The notes under the pieces were generated by a model that saw only the letters and a program-made list of their open reading frames with translations, did not search any database and was not told the DNA's origin. Shown piece by piece: positions 37,385 to 45,610 of a stretch of DNA of 64,000 nucleotides. Within the stretch, counting starts at the first letter, position 1. Every line of letters begins with the position of its first letter. This DNA comes from Microbacterium esteraromaticum (GTDB lineage Bacteria > Actinomycetota > Actinomycetes > Actinomycetales > Microbacteriaceae). Location of the stretch: NCBI RefSeq assembly GCF_900163815.1, contig NZ_FUKO01000019.1, positions 372,001 through 436,000 of the forward strand, given 5' to 3'. Made by a program: the position numbers and the translations under genes.

Positions 37385-38911
37385 TCAGTCAGCGGTCTTG
37401 GTGACGCCCGCGAGGTTGATGCGCGAGTTGATGGAGTCCTGCGGGAACCCGGAGACGCCGGGTACGTGCGCGGTGAGCGTGGCGCCGTTGTACAGCCAGT
37501 CGGCGGCGTGATCCTCTGACACGATGCGCGCGGCCTTCTTGAGCAGGTCGGCGGACTTCTGCGGATCGAGCTCGAGCTGCGACTGCTCGTAGAGCTTCTG
37601 CACCTTCGGGTTGTCGTAGTCGAAGTAGTAATCAGGGTTCGCGAAGTTGCTGAAATCACGGGGCTCGACGTGCAGTACGAAGCTCAGCTCGTAGTCGTGG
37701 TTGGTGTAGACGTCTTCCAGCCAAGCCGGGAACTCCACGCGATTGACCTCGAGCGAGACGCCCACCTTGGCGAAGTCGGAGATGAGCACCTGTGCGACCG
37801 TGGTGCCGTAGAAGGAGGGGATGGTCAGCGTGAGATCGAGCTTTTCGTGCCCGGCTTCCTTGAGAAGCTTCTTCGCCTTGTCCGGATCGAACGGAACCAG
37901 CTCGGACAGATCCTCGTATCCGGGATCGAGTTCGGGAATCGGCCCGTACAGCGTTTCGCCCGCGCCGACGGCCTCGACGAGGGCCTCGTGGTCGATGGCC
38001 AGGCGTAGCGCTTCACGCACCCGCTTATCATCGAGGGGCGCTTTGGTGTTGTTGAACGCGAGGGTGGCCTTGTCTGTGGTGCGACCGTTGGTGATCTTGA
38101 ACTCGCCGCTGTCTTCCAGTTGCGAGACCAGGTTCGGGTCGACGGCGGTGAGTACGTCCACGGTGCCATCCAGAGCCGCATTCACCCCTGCGGTGAAATC
38201 GGGGATGTACTGGAAGACGACCTCGCTGAGCGTTGCCTTCTCGCCCCAGTATTCGTCGTACCGATCGAAGGTGATCGAGCTGCCCTTCGTCCATCGCTTG
38301 AGCGTGAAAGGACCGGTGCCGTTCTCGGCTGTCTTCAGGTCGGTCGCGTCGCCCTTCTTGAAGACGAGTCCGCCTGGTCCGGTGAGGTTGAACAAGAAGT
38401 TCTGGTCGGGCTGAGCGAGCGCGATCTCAACGGTCGCTGCATCGGGGGCGGTGATCGCTGTCACACCGGTGAACTGTGCGTTGCCCTGCACACTGGCATC
38501 GGTCTTCACCGTCTCGTAGGAGGCGACGACATCGGCTGACGTCATCGCGGCGCCATCGTGGAAGGTGACGTCCGGATTCAGCGTGAATGTGTAGACGAGG
38601 CCGTCGGGGGAGACGTTGTAAGAACTCGCGAGGCGCTCTTCGATCTTGTTGTCCTGCGTGCGTGCGAGGAGACCCTCGTAGATGTTGTCCACGAGGACCT
38701 GCTCGAGAGCGGCACCGCTGGTGTGCCGGATGTCGAGGTTGGTGGGCTCGAGCACGAGACCGACCGTGAGGGTTGCATCGGGGTCGGGCTTGCCCGATGT
38801 GGTCGGCGCGGGCTCGGGTGCGCCCGTGCAGGCACTGAGCACAAGGGCTCCGGCGGCGAGGATGCCGATTGCGGCCAGACGGGCCGATCGGCGGGCGGTG
38901 GTGAGGTGCAA
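37385..38911 (-). CDS. Peptide/nickel-type ABC substrate-binding lipoprotein
   Basis: 508 aa from a TTG at 38911, chosen because GAGAGGAA lies just upstream and the protein then starts with a normal signal peptide (TARRSARLAAIGILAAGALV) and lipobox LSAC. A longer GTG start at 38959 has no Shine-Dalgarno. The SBP_bac_5 fold is shown by EPTNLDIRHTSGAALEQVL, FTLNPDVTFHDGAAMTSADV and RVREALRLAIDHEALV. Peptides or nickel chelates are the family's usual ligands. Confidence 0.9.
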   Translation of the reverse strand: MHLTTARRSARLAAIGILAAGALVLSACTGAPEPAPTTSGKPDPDATLTVGLVLEPTNLDIRHTSGAALEQVLVDNIYEGLLARTQDNKIEERLASSYNVSPDGLVYTFTLNPDVTFHDGAAMTSADVVASYETVKTDASVQGNAQFTGVTAITAPDAATVEIALAQPDQNFLFNLTGPGGLVFKKGDATDLKTAENGTGPFTLKRWTKGSSITFDRYDEYWGEKATLSEVVFQYIPDFTAGVNAALDGTVDVLTAVDPNLVSQLEDSGEFKITNGRTTDKATLAFNNTKAPLDDKRVREALRLAIDHEALVEAVGAGETLYGPIPELDPGYEDLSELVPFDPDKAKKLLKEAGHEKLDLTLTIPSFYGTTVAQVLISDFAKVGVSLEVNRVEFPAWLEDVYTNHDYELSFVLHVEPRDFSNFANPDYYFDYDNPKVQKLYEQSQLELDPQKSADLLKKAARIVSEDHAADWLYNGATLTAHVPGVSGFPQDSINSRINLAGVTKTAD

Positions 38912-38969
38912 GGGAGTTCCTCTCGGAGAGGTGCTGTGCGGGGCCGGGCGGTTTCGCACAGCGATCGGG

Positions 38970-39884
38970 TCAGTTCGGCAGTCGGATCAATGCGGCGGAG
39001 GCGAGCTCGGCGATCGTCGCCGGCGATGTCTCCTGCACGTTGTGGCCGGCGTCTGCGGTGACGACGGATGCTGTGGGCAGGCGCCTGGTGAACTCAGCGA
39101 CGTCTGAATCCTGCAGGAAGCCGTGTGTGCCGCGGATCAGTGTGACGGGTGCCTGGACCGCGGTGAGGTCGGTCCAGGGGTCGGCGGCATCCGGTCGCGT
39201 GTTGGCGTCTGCCAGCGCGTCGAAGGCATGGCCGATGATCTGCGCGAAGTGGTGTTTCCACTCGACGCGACCGTCTTCGCGCACGCGCGTGTTGAAGAAG
39301 ACGCCGCGTGCCGTGTCTTCCCTCGTGCCGCCGAAGCCGAATGACATCGCGCGCTCGACGATGTCATCGCGTGTGTCGAAGTCTGTGACGCCGTAGAACT
39401 CGCGGAGTACGGCGGGGGCAGCTGCCGTGTCGAGGGCCGGGACGATGTCGACGAGCAGGAGTTCGCGGATGAGTGCCGGATGCTGCGCCGCGACGACAGC
39501 CGCGGTGAGTCCACCCAGTGAGTGTCCGACGAGCACCTGCGGCTGCGCGGTCTGTGCGGTGATCGCGTGTGCGACGTCGGCAGCGAGCGCAGCAGGGGAG
39601 TAGTCGAGATCGTCTCGCCAAGAGGAATCGCCGTGTCCGGCGAGATCGATGACGAGAGCAGGGCGCCCGAGCAGCAGCACCACGGAGTCCCAGGTGTGCG
39701 CGTTGAGCCCGGCGCCGTGCAGCAGGGTGACCTCGGGGTCGCCTTCGCCGAAGCGGAGCATGCTGAGCGTGCGCCCATCGGGGAGCGCAACCGAGAGACG
39801 CTGCGCCGCCGGAACGGTCGCGTGCAGAACATCGGCCTGTGCGGGCAGATATCGGAACTCGCTGGTGTCGTGTGCCACGGCCAT
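38970..39884 (-). CDS. Alpha/beta hydrolase
   Basis: 304 aa. Oxyanion segment LLHGAGLNAHTW, nucleophile elbow GHSLGG, a catalytic Asp in the loop after the lid, and His in TADAGHNVQE. It is first in the operon with the ABC importer (59 bp before the binding-protein start), so it may cleave an ester or amide in the imported compound. The substrate is unknown. Confidence 0.88.
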   Translation of the reverse strand: MAVAHDTSEFRYLPAQADVLHATVPAAQRLSVALPDGRTLSMLRFGEGDPEVTLLHGAGLNAHTWDSVVLLLGRPALVIDLAGHGDSSWRDDLDYSPAALAADVAHAITAQTAQPQVLVGHSLGGLTAAVVAAQHPALIRELLLVDIVPALDTAAAPAVLREFYGVTDFDTRDDIVERAMSFGFGGTREDTARGVFFNTRVREDGRVEWKHHFAQIIGHAFDALADANTRPDAADPWTDLTAVQAPVTLIRGTHGFLQDSDVAEFTRRLPTASVVTADAGHNVQETSPATIAELASAALIRLPN

Positions 39885-40032
39885 ATTCTGCTATCGAGCG
39901 AGCCCCAGCAGAAATGCCAGATCGAAACAACAAGTAACACAGTGACTTTTTGAGCAGAATGACAGCAATGAGGGCCCTTTTGGTGCGCACTCTGCATTTG
40001 ATGCGTACGGTGTTGACGAGGTGCCGCTCGCT

Positions 40033-40038
40033 TAGGCT
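40033..40038 (+). promoter_or_regulatory. -10 TAGGCT, leaderless start for the leader ORF
   Basis: TAGGCT is followed by six bases and the ATG at 40045. TTGACG lies upstream (40013-40018) but the 14-bp spacing is short. Confidence 0.45.
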
Positions 40039-40044
40039 GGAAGC

Positions 40045-40110
40045 ATGATTCATCTCCGCGCGCTACTCTCGGCCCCTCGACAGCTTCTCACGCTGCGCGC
40101 CGCGCTGTGA
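40045..40110 (+). CDS. Leu/Arg-rich leader ORF of the phosphatase gene
   Basis: 21 codons, starting MIHLRALLSAPRQLL and ending LRAAL, with seven leucines. Transcription is predicted to start at its ATG. Its stop overlaps the GTG of the phosphatase (GTGA, 40107-40110), so phosphatase translation depends on reading the leader. It may sense leucine or arginine supply or simply deliver ribosomes, as the phosphatase has no clear Shine-Dalgarno of its own. Confidence 0.5.
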   Translation: MIHLRALLSAPRQLLTLRAAL

Positions 40111-40811
40111 CTGTCATCCAGATCCCCGGCGTCGCCAATCTGCGCGACGTCGGCGGCATCCCCATTGGCTCTCGGCGCGTGCGAGAGGGCATGCTGCTGC
40201 GCTCAGGGCAGCTCGCCAAACTGACCAGCGAAGGCGACACCATGCTGCAGACTCGCGTGCGTCACGTCGTCGATCTGCGTGATGACGCCGAGGTGTTCTC
40301 AGAGCCATCGGCGCTGACCGCGGTGCAGACCACTCGCATCCCGCTGTTCCTCGGGTCGGTAGAGTCCTTCTTCGCTCAGGACATGGACCTCGCGGGCATG
40401 TACCGGCATCTGGTCGACGACGCTTCTTCGCGCCTTGTCGAAGCGATCCGGATCATCGCCGTAGACGAGCCGACACTGGTGCACTGCACCGTCGGCAAGG
40501 ATCGCACCGGCGTGACAGTCGCTCTGGCGCTCAGTGCAGTGGGCGCCGACCGCGATGCGGTGATCGCCGACTACGCCCTGACCGCATCGCAACTGCCCGA
40601 GGAGCGCACGAAAGCGATCGTGCAGTACCTCGCGGCGAACCTGCCGAACGCCCGCAACGCGATCCAGTTGGCCACCGCGTCGCCAGCGCACGTGATGGCA
40701 GAGCTGTTGACGGCGATCGATGACGAGTACGGATCTGCGGCCGACTACCTGCAGAACGCCGGGCTGACGGATGCCGAGCTCAAGGGGCTGCGCACGACGC
40801 TGGTCGAGTGA
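40107..40811 (+). CDS. Tyrosine-protein phosphatase (PtpB/LipA-like DSP)
   Basis: 234 aa. N-terminal NLRDVGGIPIGSRRVREGMLLRSGQLAKL and the CX5R loop HCTVGKDRTGV identify the Y_phosphatase3 family, which includes mycobacterial PtpB. The D in the active loop follows the expected order. Cytosolic, no signal. The substrate is unknown. Coupled to the upstream leader ORF. Confidence 0.92.
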   Translation: MTVIQIPGVANLRDVGGIPIGSRRVREGMLLRSGQLAKLTSEGDTMLQTRVRHVVDLRDDAEVFSEPSALTAVQTTRIPLFLGSVESFFAQDMDLAGMYRHLVDDASSRLVEAIRIIAVDEPTLVHCTVGKDRTGVTVALALSAVGADRDAVIADYALTASQLPEERTKAIVQYLAANLPNARNAIQLATASPAHVMAELLTAIDDEYGSAADYLQNAGLTDAELKGLRTTLVE

Positions 40812-40827
40812 CGTTTTCCGCCCAAGG

Positions 40828-40846
40828 TAGGTAAGGCATGCCTTCA
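40828..40846 (+). promoter_or_regulatory. Candidate DtxR/IdeR iron box
   Basis: TAGGTAAGGCATGCCTTCA matches the 19-bp TTAGGTTAGSCTAACCTAA pattern at most informative positions and has a perfect AAGGCATGCCTT core palindrome. It lies just upstream of the -10 TATGAT (40855-40860) of the SIP-domain gene, so a repressor bound there would block transcription when iron is plentiful. Confidence 0.6.
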
Positions 40847-40869
40847 TCGGGTGTTATGATTGCTTCATC

Positions 40870-41346
40870 ATGACCACCGTCGAAACCGTCGCTCGCGCAC
40901 GCGCCGCACGCAGGGCATCGCGTCGCCCCCAGGTGCAGCACCTGATCACGGCAGACGAGAACTCGCTCGCAGAGCTTGAGGTTCTCCTCGCAACGCTGCC
41001 GCTGTGCGCCGTCGGACGTGTGTTCATCGAGGTCGCGGACAGCGACGACGTCAGTGCTGTCACGGCTCCGCCGCGGATGACTGTGACGTGGCTGCCACGG
41101 GCACGTCGCTCCGGTGCCTTCGGCAGTGTGCGCAAGTGCGGAATGGGTGCGGCGCTGACGCGCGCGGCCGTCGCATGGGCCGACGAAATGCTCTGCGATG
41201 AGAGCGACAGTGCGCTGGCAACAGAGGTGACGCTTCTCGGCGGCTACCTCAGCACGGCCGACATCATCGATCATCTCACCGAACGCCACGGCATCGACGT
41301 CGCGGCGATTCACGCACCCGAGCGCTACGGACTCTCCGTCCGCTGA
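40870..41346 (+). CDS. SIP (siderophore-interacting) domain protein
   Basis: 158 aa. The segments LITADENSLAELEVLLATLP, GRVFIEVADSDD and VTWLPRARRSGA match the C-terminal NADPH-binding SIP domain of siderophore-interacting ferric reductases. The FAD-binding half is absent. It may regulate or assist a separate siderophore reductase. The upstream iron box supports an iron-starvation role. Its 3' end overlaps the convergent gene by 22 nt. Confidence 0.8.
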   Translation: MTTVETVARARAARRASRRPQVQHLITADENSLAELEVLLATLPLCAVGRVFIEVADSDDVSAVTAPPRMTVTWLPRARRSGAFGSVRKCGMGAALTRAAVAWADEMLCDESDSALATEVTLLGGYLSTADIIDHLTERHGIDVAAIHAPERYGLSVR

Positions 41347-41789
41347 CGAGCGCGCGGAAGACGCCGCACATAGCCGCCGTCCTCCAACCCGGCTTCGATC
41401 TCGAAGCGGTTGCGCAGTGCGTCTCGCCCTGCGAAGAGGTACAGTACCGGCATCAGAAACCCGTAGCGCAGCCACTGCTGCTTGTGCACAGCCTCATGGC
41501 GCAGCACAGCCTCCGTCGGCGCACGGTCGCCGGTGAGGTAGCATCCGCCGACGCAGACGCCGCCTCGCGCGAACGCCCACTCCGGCAGGCCGCGGAAGAC
41601 CCAGAGTCCGTTGCGACGTTCGACCGGCCCTGTGCTCCAGATCGAGCCCCATAGCCAGCCGACGGCGGTGCCCCACCAGTAGCCGACGCGACTGATCGGA
41701 GATCGCAGCAGGAATGCGGGGATGCGACGGTCGAAGCGCCGGCCATCTGCGAGTGCGCGTTCGGCGTCGACCTGCCAGCCGCCATTCAC
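41325..41789 (-). CDS. HEAVH-motif protein of unknown function
   Basis: 154 aa. Not a recognised characterised family. It carries RHEAVHKQQWLRYGFL, an HEXXH zinc-peptidase-like motif, after two hydrophobic patches (VGYWWGTAVGWLWGSI; LMPVLYLFAG). The GTG start overlaps the arginase-family stop (GTGA, 41786-41789), so the two are coupled. Similar short proteins are found in related genera; a peptidase activity is not shown. Confidence 0.7.
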   Translation of the reverse strand: MNGGWQVDAERALADGRRFDRRIPAFLLRSPISRVGYWWGTAVGWLWGSIWSTGPVERRNGLWVFRGLPEWAFARGGVCVGGCYLTGDRAPTEAVLRHEAVHKQQWLRYGFLMPVLYLFAGRDALRNRFEIEAGLEDGGYVRRLPRARQRTESP

Positions 41790-42586
41790 GCGACGGCGCC
41801 GATCAGACGAAGGATCGACCCGAGGTCCTGCACGGCAGCATCCGCGCTGCGGGGGGCGAAACCGGCGATGGTCGCACCCGCCAGCGGCAGATCTTCGCGC
41901 ACCCGTTTGATCACAGCGATGAGGTCGGCGGCACTCATGCCGAAAGGTGCCGGTTCAGAGACCCCGACGAAGTCGGCCGGGTCGAGCACGTCGACGTCGA
42001 TGTGCACCCAGACGCGTGACGCGCCGGTGGCGCGGATCGCGGCGGCGACGGCAGCCGGATCGAGGGCGTCGTCAACCGAGAGGCTCGTGAGTCGGTCGAG
42101 TTCGGGCTGCTCCGCATCGTCGATGCTGCGTGCGCCGAGCGTGATCACGCGCTCGCGCGCGATCCCTGGTGCCAGCGCCAGTTGCGCCTCGCCTTCGCCG
42201 AGGATGGCACGCAGCGCCATGCCGGAGAACGCTCCCGACGGTGATGACGACGGATCGTGCAGGTCAGGGTGCGCATCGCACCACAGCACGGCGACGTCGG
42301 TGGTATCGAGCGCTGACAGAGCGGCGGCACTCACACTGCAGTCGCCGCCGATCACGACCGTCGGCTCATCCGCTCCGGCCTCGTGCACCAATTCGCGTAC
42401 GCGCAGCAGCGAACTCAGTCGGCGCACGCCCGTTGTCAGAGATTCGCCCGCCTCCAGCGGCACATCGAGGGTGACCGTGTCTTTGCGCGGCAGATCACCG
42501 GCGATGGCGTTCGCGCCGTCGACGAGCAGCATGGCACGCGGGGCGGGAGAGCCCTGCCATTGCGGAACGATGAGGAATCTGGTCAT
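41786..42586 (-). CDS. Arginase/agmatinase-family ureohydrolase
   Basis: 266 aa. The Mn2-binding motifs are present as GGDCSVS (His of GGDHS replaced by Cys), WCDAHPDLHD and VHIDVDVLDP. The replacement removes one classical metal-ligand residue, so activity on arginine is doubtful; relatives with this change are often annotated formiminoglutamase-like. GGAGAA precedes the ATG. Operon with the HEAVH gene. Confidence 0.85.
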   Translation of the reverse strand: MTRFLIVPQWQGSPAPRAMLLVDGANAIAGDLPRKDTVTLDVPLEAGESLTTGVRRLSSLLRVRELVHEAGADEPTVVIGGDCSVSAAALSALDTTDVAVLWCDAHPDLHDPSSSPSGAFSGMALRAILGEGEAQLALAPGIARERVITLGARSIDDAEQPELDRLTSLSVDDALDPAAVAAAIRATGASRVWVHIDVDVLDPADFVGVSEPAPFGMSAADLIAVIKRVREDLPLAGATIAGFAPRSADAAVQDLGSILRLIGAVA

Positions 42587-42608
42587 TGGATTCTCCGGGG
42601 GAGAAGTC

Positions 42609-42642
42609 GAGAGTGGATGCTGCAGATGCAGCATCCACTCTC
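42609..42642. terminator. Perfect hairpin after pspA
   Basis: GAGAGTGGATGCTGCA (42609-42624) pairs with TGCAGCATCCACTCTC (42627-42642), 16 bp with a 2-base gap. It lies just after the pspA stop and before arginase on the same strand, so it should end the pspA transcript. Confidence 0.75.
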
Positions 42643-42647
42643 TCGGC

Positions 42648-43388
42648 TCAGTCTGACTCGAGAGCAGCCTGCGGTGTGACGCCGGACTTGAGCTCGGCGA
42701 GGCGTGCTTCGACCTCGGTCAGCTCGCCGAGGTCTTCGAGGCTCTCGAACTGTGCGTCGAGCGAGGAGGCCGCGATCTCGGCCTTGCCCTGCGCGAGCGC
42801 CTCTTGGCGGCGGATCTTGTCTTCGAAGCGGCCCAGGTCGCTGGTCGGGTCGAGAACGTTGATCGAGCCGATGGCATCCTGCACCTTGGTCTGCGCTTCG
42901 GCGACCTTGGCACGGGCGAGCAGTTCGCTGCGCTTGGTCTTCAGCTCGCCGAGCTTCTCCTTCATGCCGTTCAGGCCGCTCTTGAGCTTGTCGACGATCT
43001 CGGTCTGCGAAGAGATCTGCGGCTCGGCCGACCTCGCCTCGCGCTCGGCGCTGATCTGACGCTGAAGGGCGATCTTGGCGAGGCTGTCGAACTTGTCGGC
43101 ATCCGCACTGCTGCCGGCCCCGCGCAGCTCGTCCGCCTTGCGGCTCGCCGCGAGTGCCTTGTTGCCCCACTCGGTCGCCGCCTGGACGTCTTCTTCGTGG
43201 TCGCGCTCGAGCAGGCGCAGATTGCCGATGGTCTCGGCGATCGCCGATTCGGCGTCTGCGATGTTGTTCGTGTAATCGCGGACGAGCTGGTCGATCATCT
43301 TCTGCGGATCCTCGGCGGAGTCGAGAAGCGAGTTGATGTTCGCGCGGACGAGCGTGGAGATGCGCCCGAAGATGGACTGCTTGGCCAT
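42648..43388 (-). CDS. pspA: PspA/IM30-family protein
   Basis: 246 aa, almost wholly coiled-coil. The N-terminal IFGRISTLVRANINSLLDSAEDP and IDQLVRDYTNNIADAESAIAETI are the PspA/Vipp1 start, which forms ESCRT-III-like filaments on stressed membranes. No pspBC or PspF-type regulator is near. The next gene upstream on the same strand encodes a TPM-domain protein, a pairing that suggests a common membrane-stress role. Confidence 0.93.
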   Translation of the reverse strand: MAKQSIFGRISTLVRANINSLLDSAEDPQKMIDQLVRDYTNNIADAESAIAETIGNLRLLERDHEEDVQAATEWGNKALAASRKADELRGAGSSADADKFDSLAKIALQRQISAEREARSAEPQISSQTEIVDKLKSGLNGMKEKLGELKTKRSELLARAKVAEAQTKVQDAIGSINVLDPTSDLGRFEDKIRRQEALAQGKAEIAASSLDAQFESLEDLGELTEVEARLAELKSGVTPQAALESD

Positions 43389-43459
43389 AGGTTGTTCCTT
43401 TCAGAGGGACGGAATCGTGTCACTGATAGTCGGTCAGGTGAGGTCGGTCATCGGGGGCG

Positions 43460-45487
43460 TCAGAAGCGACCACCTCCGGAACGGCCGCTGCGGCCGCTGG
43501 AACGACTTATCGATCGGCTCCCGCCGCCGAAGCCGGAACTGCGGAAACCGCTGCTGCCGCTGGAACGCCAGCTGCTGCCGCCTCTGCGGGACGTGCCGCC
43601 GCTGGCGAGGAGCCCGCCGATGAACCCGCCGAGGATATCGCCGGCGATGCTGGAGCCGCCGCCCGATCCACCGCGGTAAGGGTCGCCCCACATGCCGCTC
43701 TGCGAAGAATAGGCCGCGACATCGCTGTGCGCATACGACGAGGCCTGTCGCGCGAAGTCGAGCGCCCGAGTAGCTGCGACGAGCGCCGCCTTCGGGTCGG
43801 TCGCGCGCAGGCTCAGAGCCTGGTTGAGCGAAGCCTCGGCCTGTGAGATGCGGGTGCGTGCTGTGGAGCCGACGGATCCGCGCCGCGTCTGAATGAATTC
43901 GTGCGCGGCTCGCACCTCGGAATTGGCCTGTCCGAGCGTCTGCTCAAGCAGCTGCTGCTGTCGTCGAGCCTGCACGACGACTTCCTGACCTTGTGCGATT
44001 GCCGCGTCGATCTGGGTGTTCACCGCCGACAGTGCCTCAAGAGCACGGCGCGGGCTGCGCGCGTTTCCGGTGAGATCAGCCTGCGCGAGCGTCAACTGCT
44101 GCTGCACGGCCGCGACGGCGGCTGCCAGAGTCCCTGCAGCGTCGGGAAGGGTGCTGGCTGTCGAGATATCGCCCTGCAGGTCGGCGATCAGCGCCTGGGC
44201 CTGGGTCTCAAGGGCTGTGAGCTCGCCGCCGAGGGTGGTCACCGCCTGGCAGAGCTGCGCTGCCTGCGCGATCGACTGCTCAGCCGTGCGAATGGCGAAC
44301 GCGGCCTCACCGGTTTCGCCGGCGGCGATGGCCTTCGCGGCGGCATCGATAGAGCGGTCGGCGAGCACCGCGCGCTCTCGTGCCTCGCGGGCATTGTCGG
44401 CGACCGTGTCGAGCGCTGCTGCATCGTATTCAGCGGCCAGCGCATCCATGGCTGGTGCGACGGCCGCGAGCGGGGAATCGAGCGCCGCACGCTCACCGCG
44501 CACGCGTTCGAGTTCTTGCGGCGCGTTCTGCTGGAGCGACCGTAATTCGTCGAACGCCTCGGTGTTGTCATCGAGCACGTCGTCGATCTCATCGCAGAGT
44601 TCGATGATGCGGATGTGCCAGGCTCGGCGATCATAGATCGTGTCTTCGATCTCATCGTCGAGCTTCTGCTTGAGATCGAACGCCTCGGACATCTTCGCCT
44701 TGGCCGTCTCGATCACCTGGGAGAAGCCGTCGGTGGCCTGATCACCGAACTGGGCGATCGCGAAGCCGAGTTCTTCACGGCTGGAGGTGATCGCATCATC
44801 GGCCTGCACCAGAGCGGAGCCGGCCTGGGTCTCGACCTGGTCGTCGGTGAGCGTGGAGAACGGATCATTCGGGTCGGGTGTCTCGGGCATGGCGCCCCGT
44901 GCACGGATGGCGGCTTCGCGGCGACGCTTCGCAACGAGTTTCACTGTCATCCAGATCAGCAGCGCGACGACGACGATGGCGGCGATCACGAGCATGATGC
45001 GGATGAAGCCCGCACCACCATCGCCCTGGATTTCGTCAGCGGCGAGTACGATCGCGCCGTCCCAGTCGCTCTGAGCGAGCAGCGGCTGGATCTTGTTCTC
45101 GATGGAGTCGAGTTGACTGTCACTGATCGGACCGCCGACCCCGGAGGAGATGTAGAACGCGCGCTGATCGACCGCCACGGCGAGCAGATACTGGCTGGTG
45201 CCGAGATTGTTGTTCTCGGCCGCGGTGTTCGCCCACTGGATGCGGTCGGACGGAGACGTGAAGGCATCGACGAAGACGACGAAAAGACTGGCGGAGGAGT
45301 TCTCGGCGAGCTCTTGCAGACGCGATTCGAGCGCCTGCTTCTCGGAAGCGGACAGCACGCTGGCCGTATCCGTCACATAGCCCGGGTCAAGCTGGACCGG
45401 GTCTGTGGCCGAGGCGGCGGATGCTGTGAAGCCTCCGATCACCACAGCCAGCAGCAGTGCGGCAAGCGTCAGCCACCGATTCCTCAT
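43460..45487 (-). CDS. Large TPM-domain membrane protein
   Basis: 675 aa. Signal peptide (about 1-27), TPM domain (about 35-155; YVTDTASVLSASEKQALESR; RAFYISSGVGGPISD), one membrane helix (about 162-184), then roughly 400 residues of alanine-rich helix/coiled coil and a Gly/Ser/Arg tail ending SGRSGRSGGGRF. Usual bacterial TPM proteins end soon after the helix. TPM domains are linked to photosystem repair in plants and to envelope functions in bacteria. The helical part likely faces the cytosol and may meet PspA. Confidence 0.88.
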   Translation of the reverse strand: MRNRWLTLAALLLAVVIGGFTASAASATDPVQLDPGYVTDTASVLSASEKQALESRLQELAENSSASLFVVFVDAFTSPSDRIQWANTAAENNNLGTSQYLLAVAVDQRAFYISSGVGGPISDSQLDSIENKIQPLLAQSDWDGAIVLAADEIQGDGGAGFIRIMLVIAAIVVVALLIWMTVKLVAKRRREAAIRARGAMPETPDPNDPFSTLTDDQVETQAGSALVQADDAITSSREELGFAIAQFGDQATDGFSQVIETAKAKMSEAFDLKQKLDDEIEDTIYDRRAWHIRIIELCDEIDDVLDDNTEAFDELRSLQQNAPQELERVRGERAALDSPLAAVAPAMDALAAEYDAAALDTVADNAREARERAVLADRSIDAAAKAIAAGETGEAAFAIRTAEQSIAQAAQLCQAVTTLGGELTALETQAQALIADLQGDISTASTLPDAAGTLAAAVAAVQQQLTLAQADLTGNARSPRRALEALSAVNTQIDAAIAQGQEVVVQARRQQQLLEQTLGQANSEVRAAHEFIQTRRGSVGSTARTRISQAEASLNQALSLRATDPKAALVAATRALDFARQASSYAHSDVAAYSSQSGMWGDPYRGGSGGGSSIAGDILGGFIGGLLASGGTSRRGGSSWRSSGSSGFRSSGFGGGSRSISRSSGRSGRSGGGRF

Positions 45488-45597
45488 AGTGCGCTCCCTC
45501 CGACCGACAGCCGTGCCCCCATCGCAACGAGTCTATGCAAGACCCCCGACACGCAACAGCATCCGAGCCATCTTCGTTCGCCGTCAGCGCAGGAGCA

Positions 45598-45603
45598 TAC
45601 GCT
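45598..45603 (+). promoter_or_regulatory. -10 TACGCT of the DUF3097 gene, leaderless
   Basis: TACGCT is followed by seven bases and the ATG at 45611. Confidence 0.45.
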
Positions 45604-45610
45604 GGAAGGC

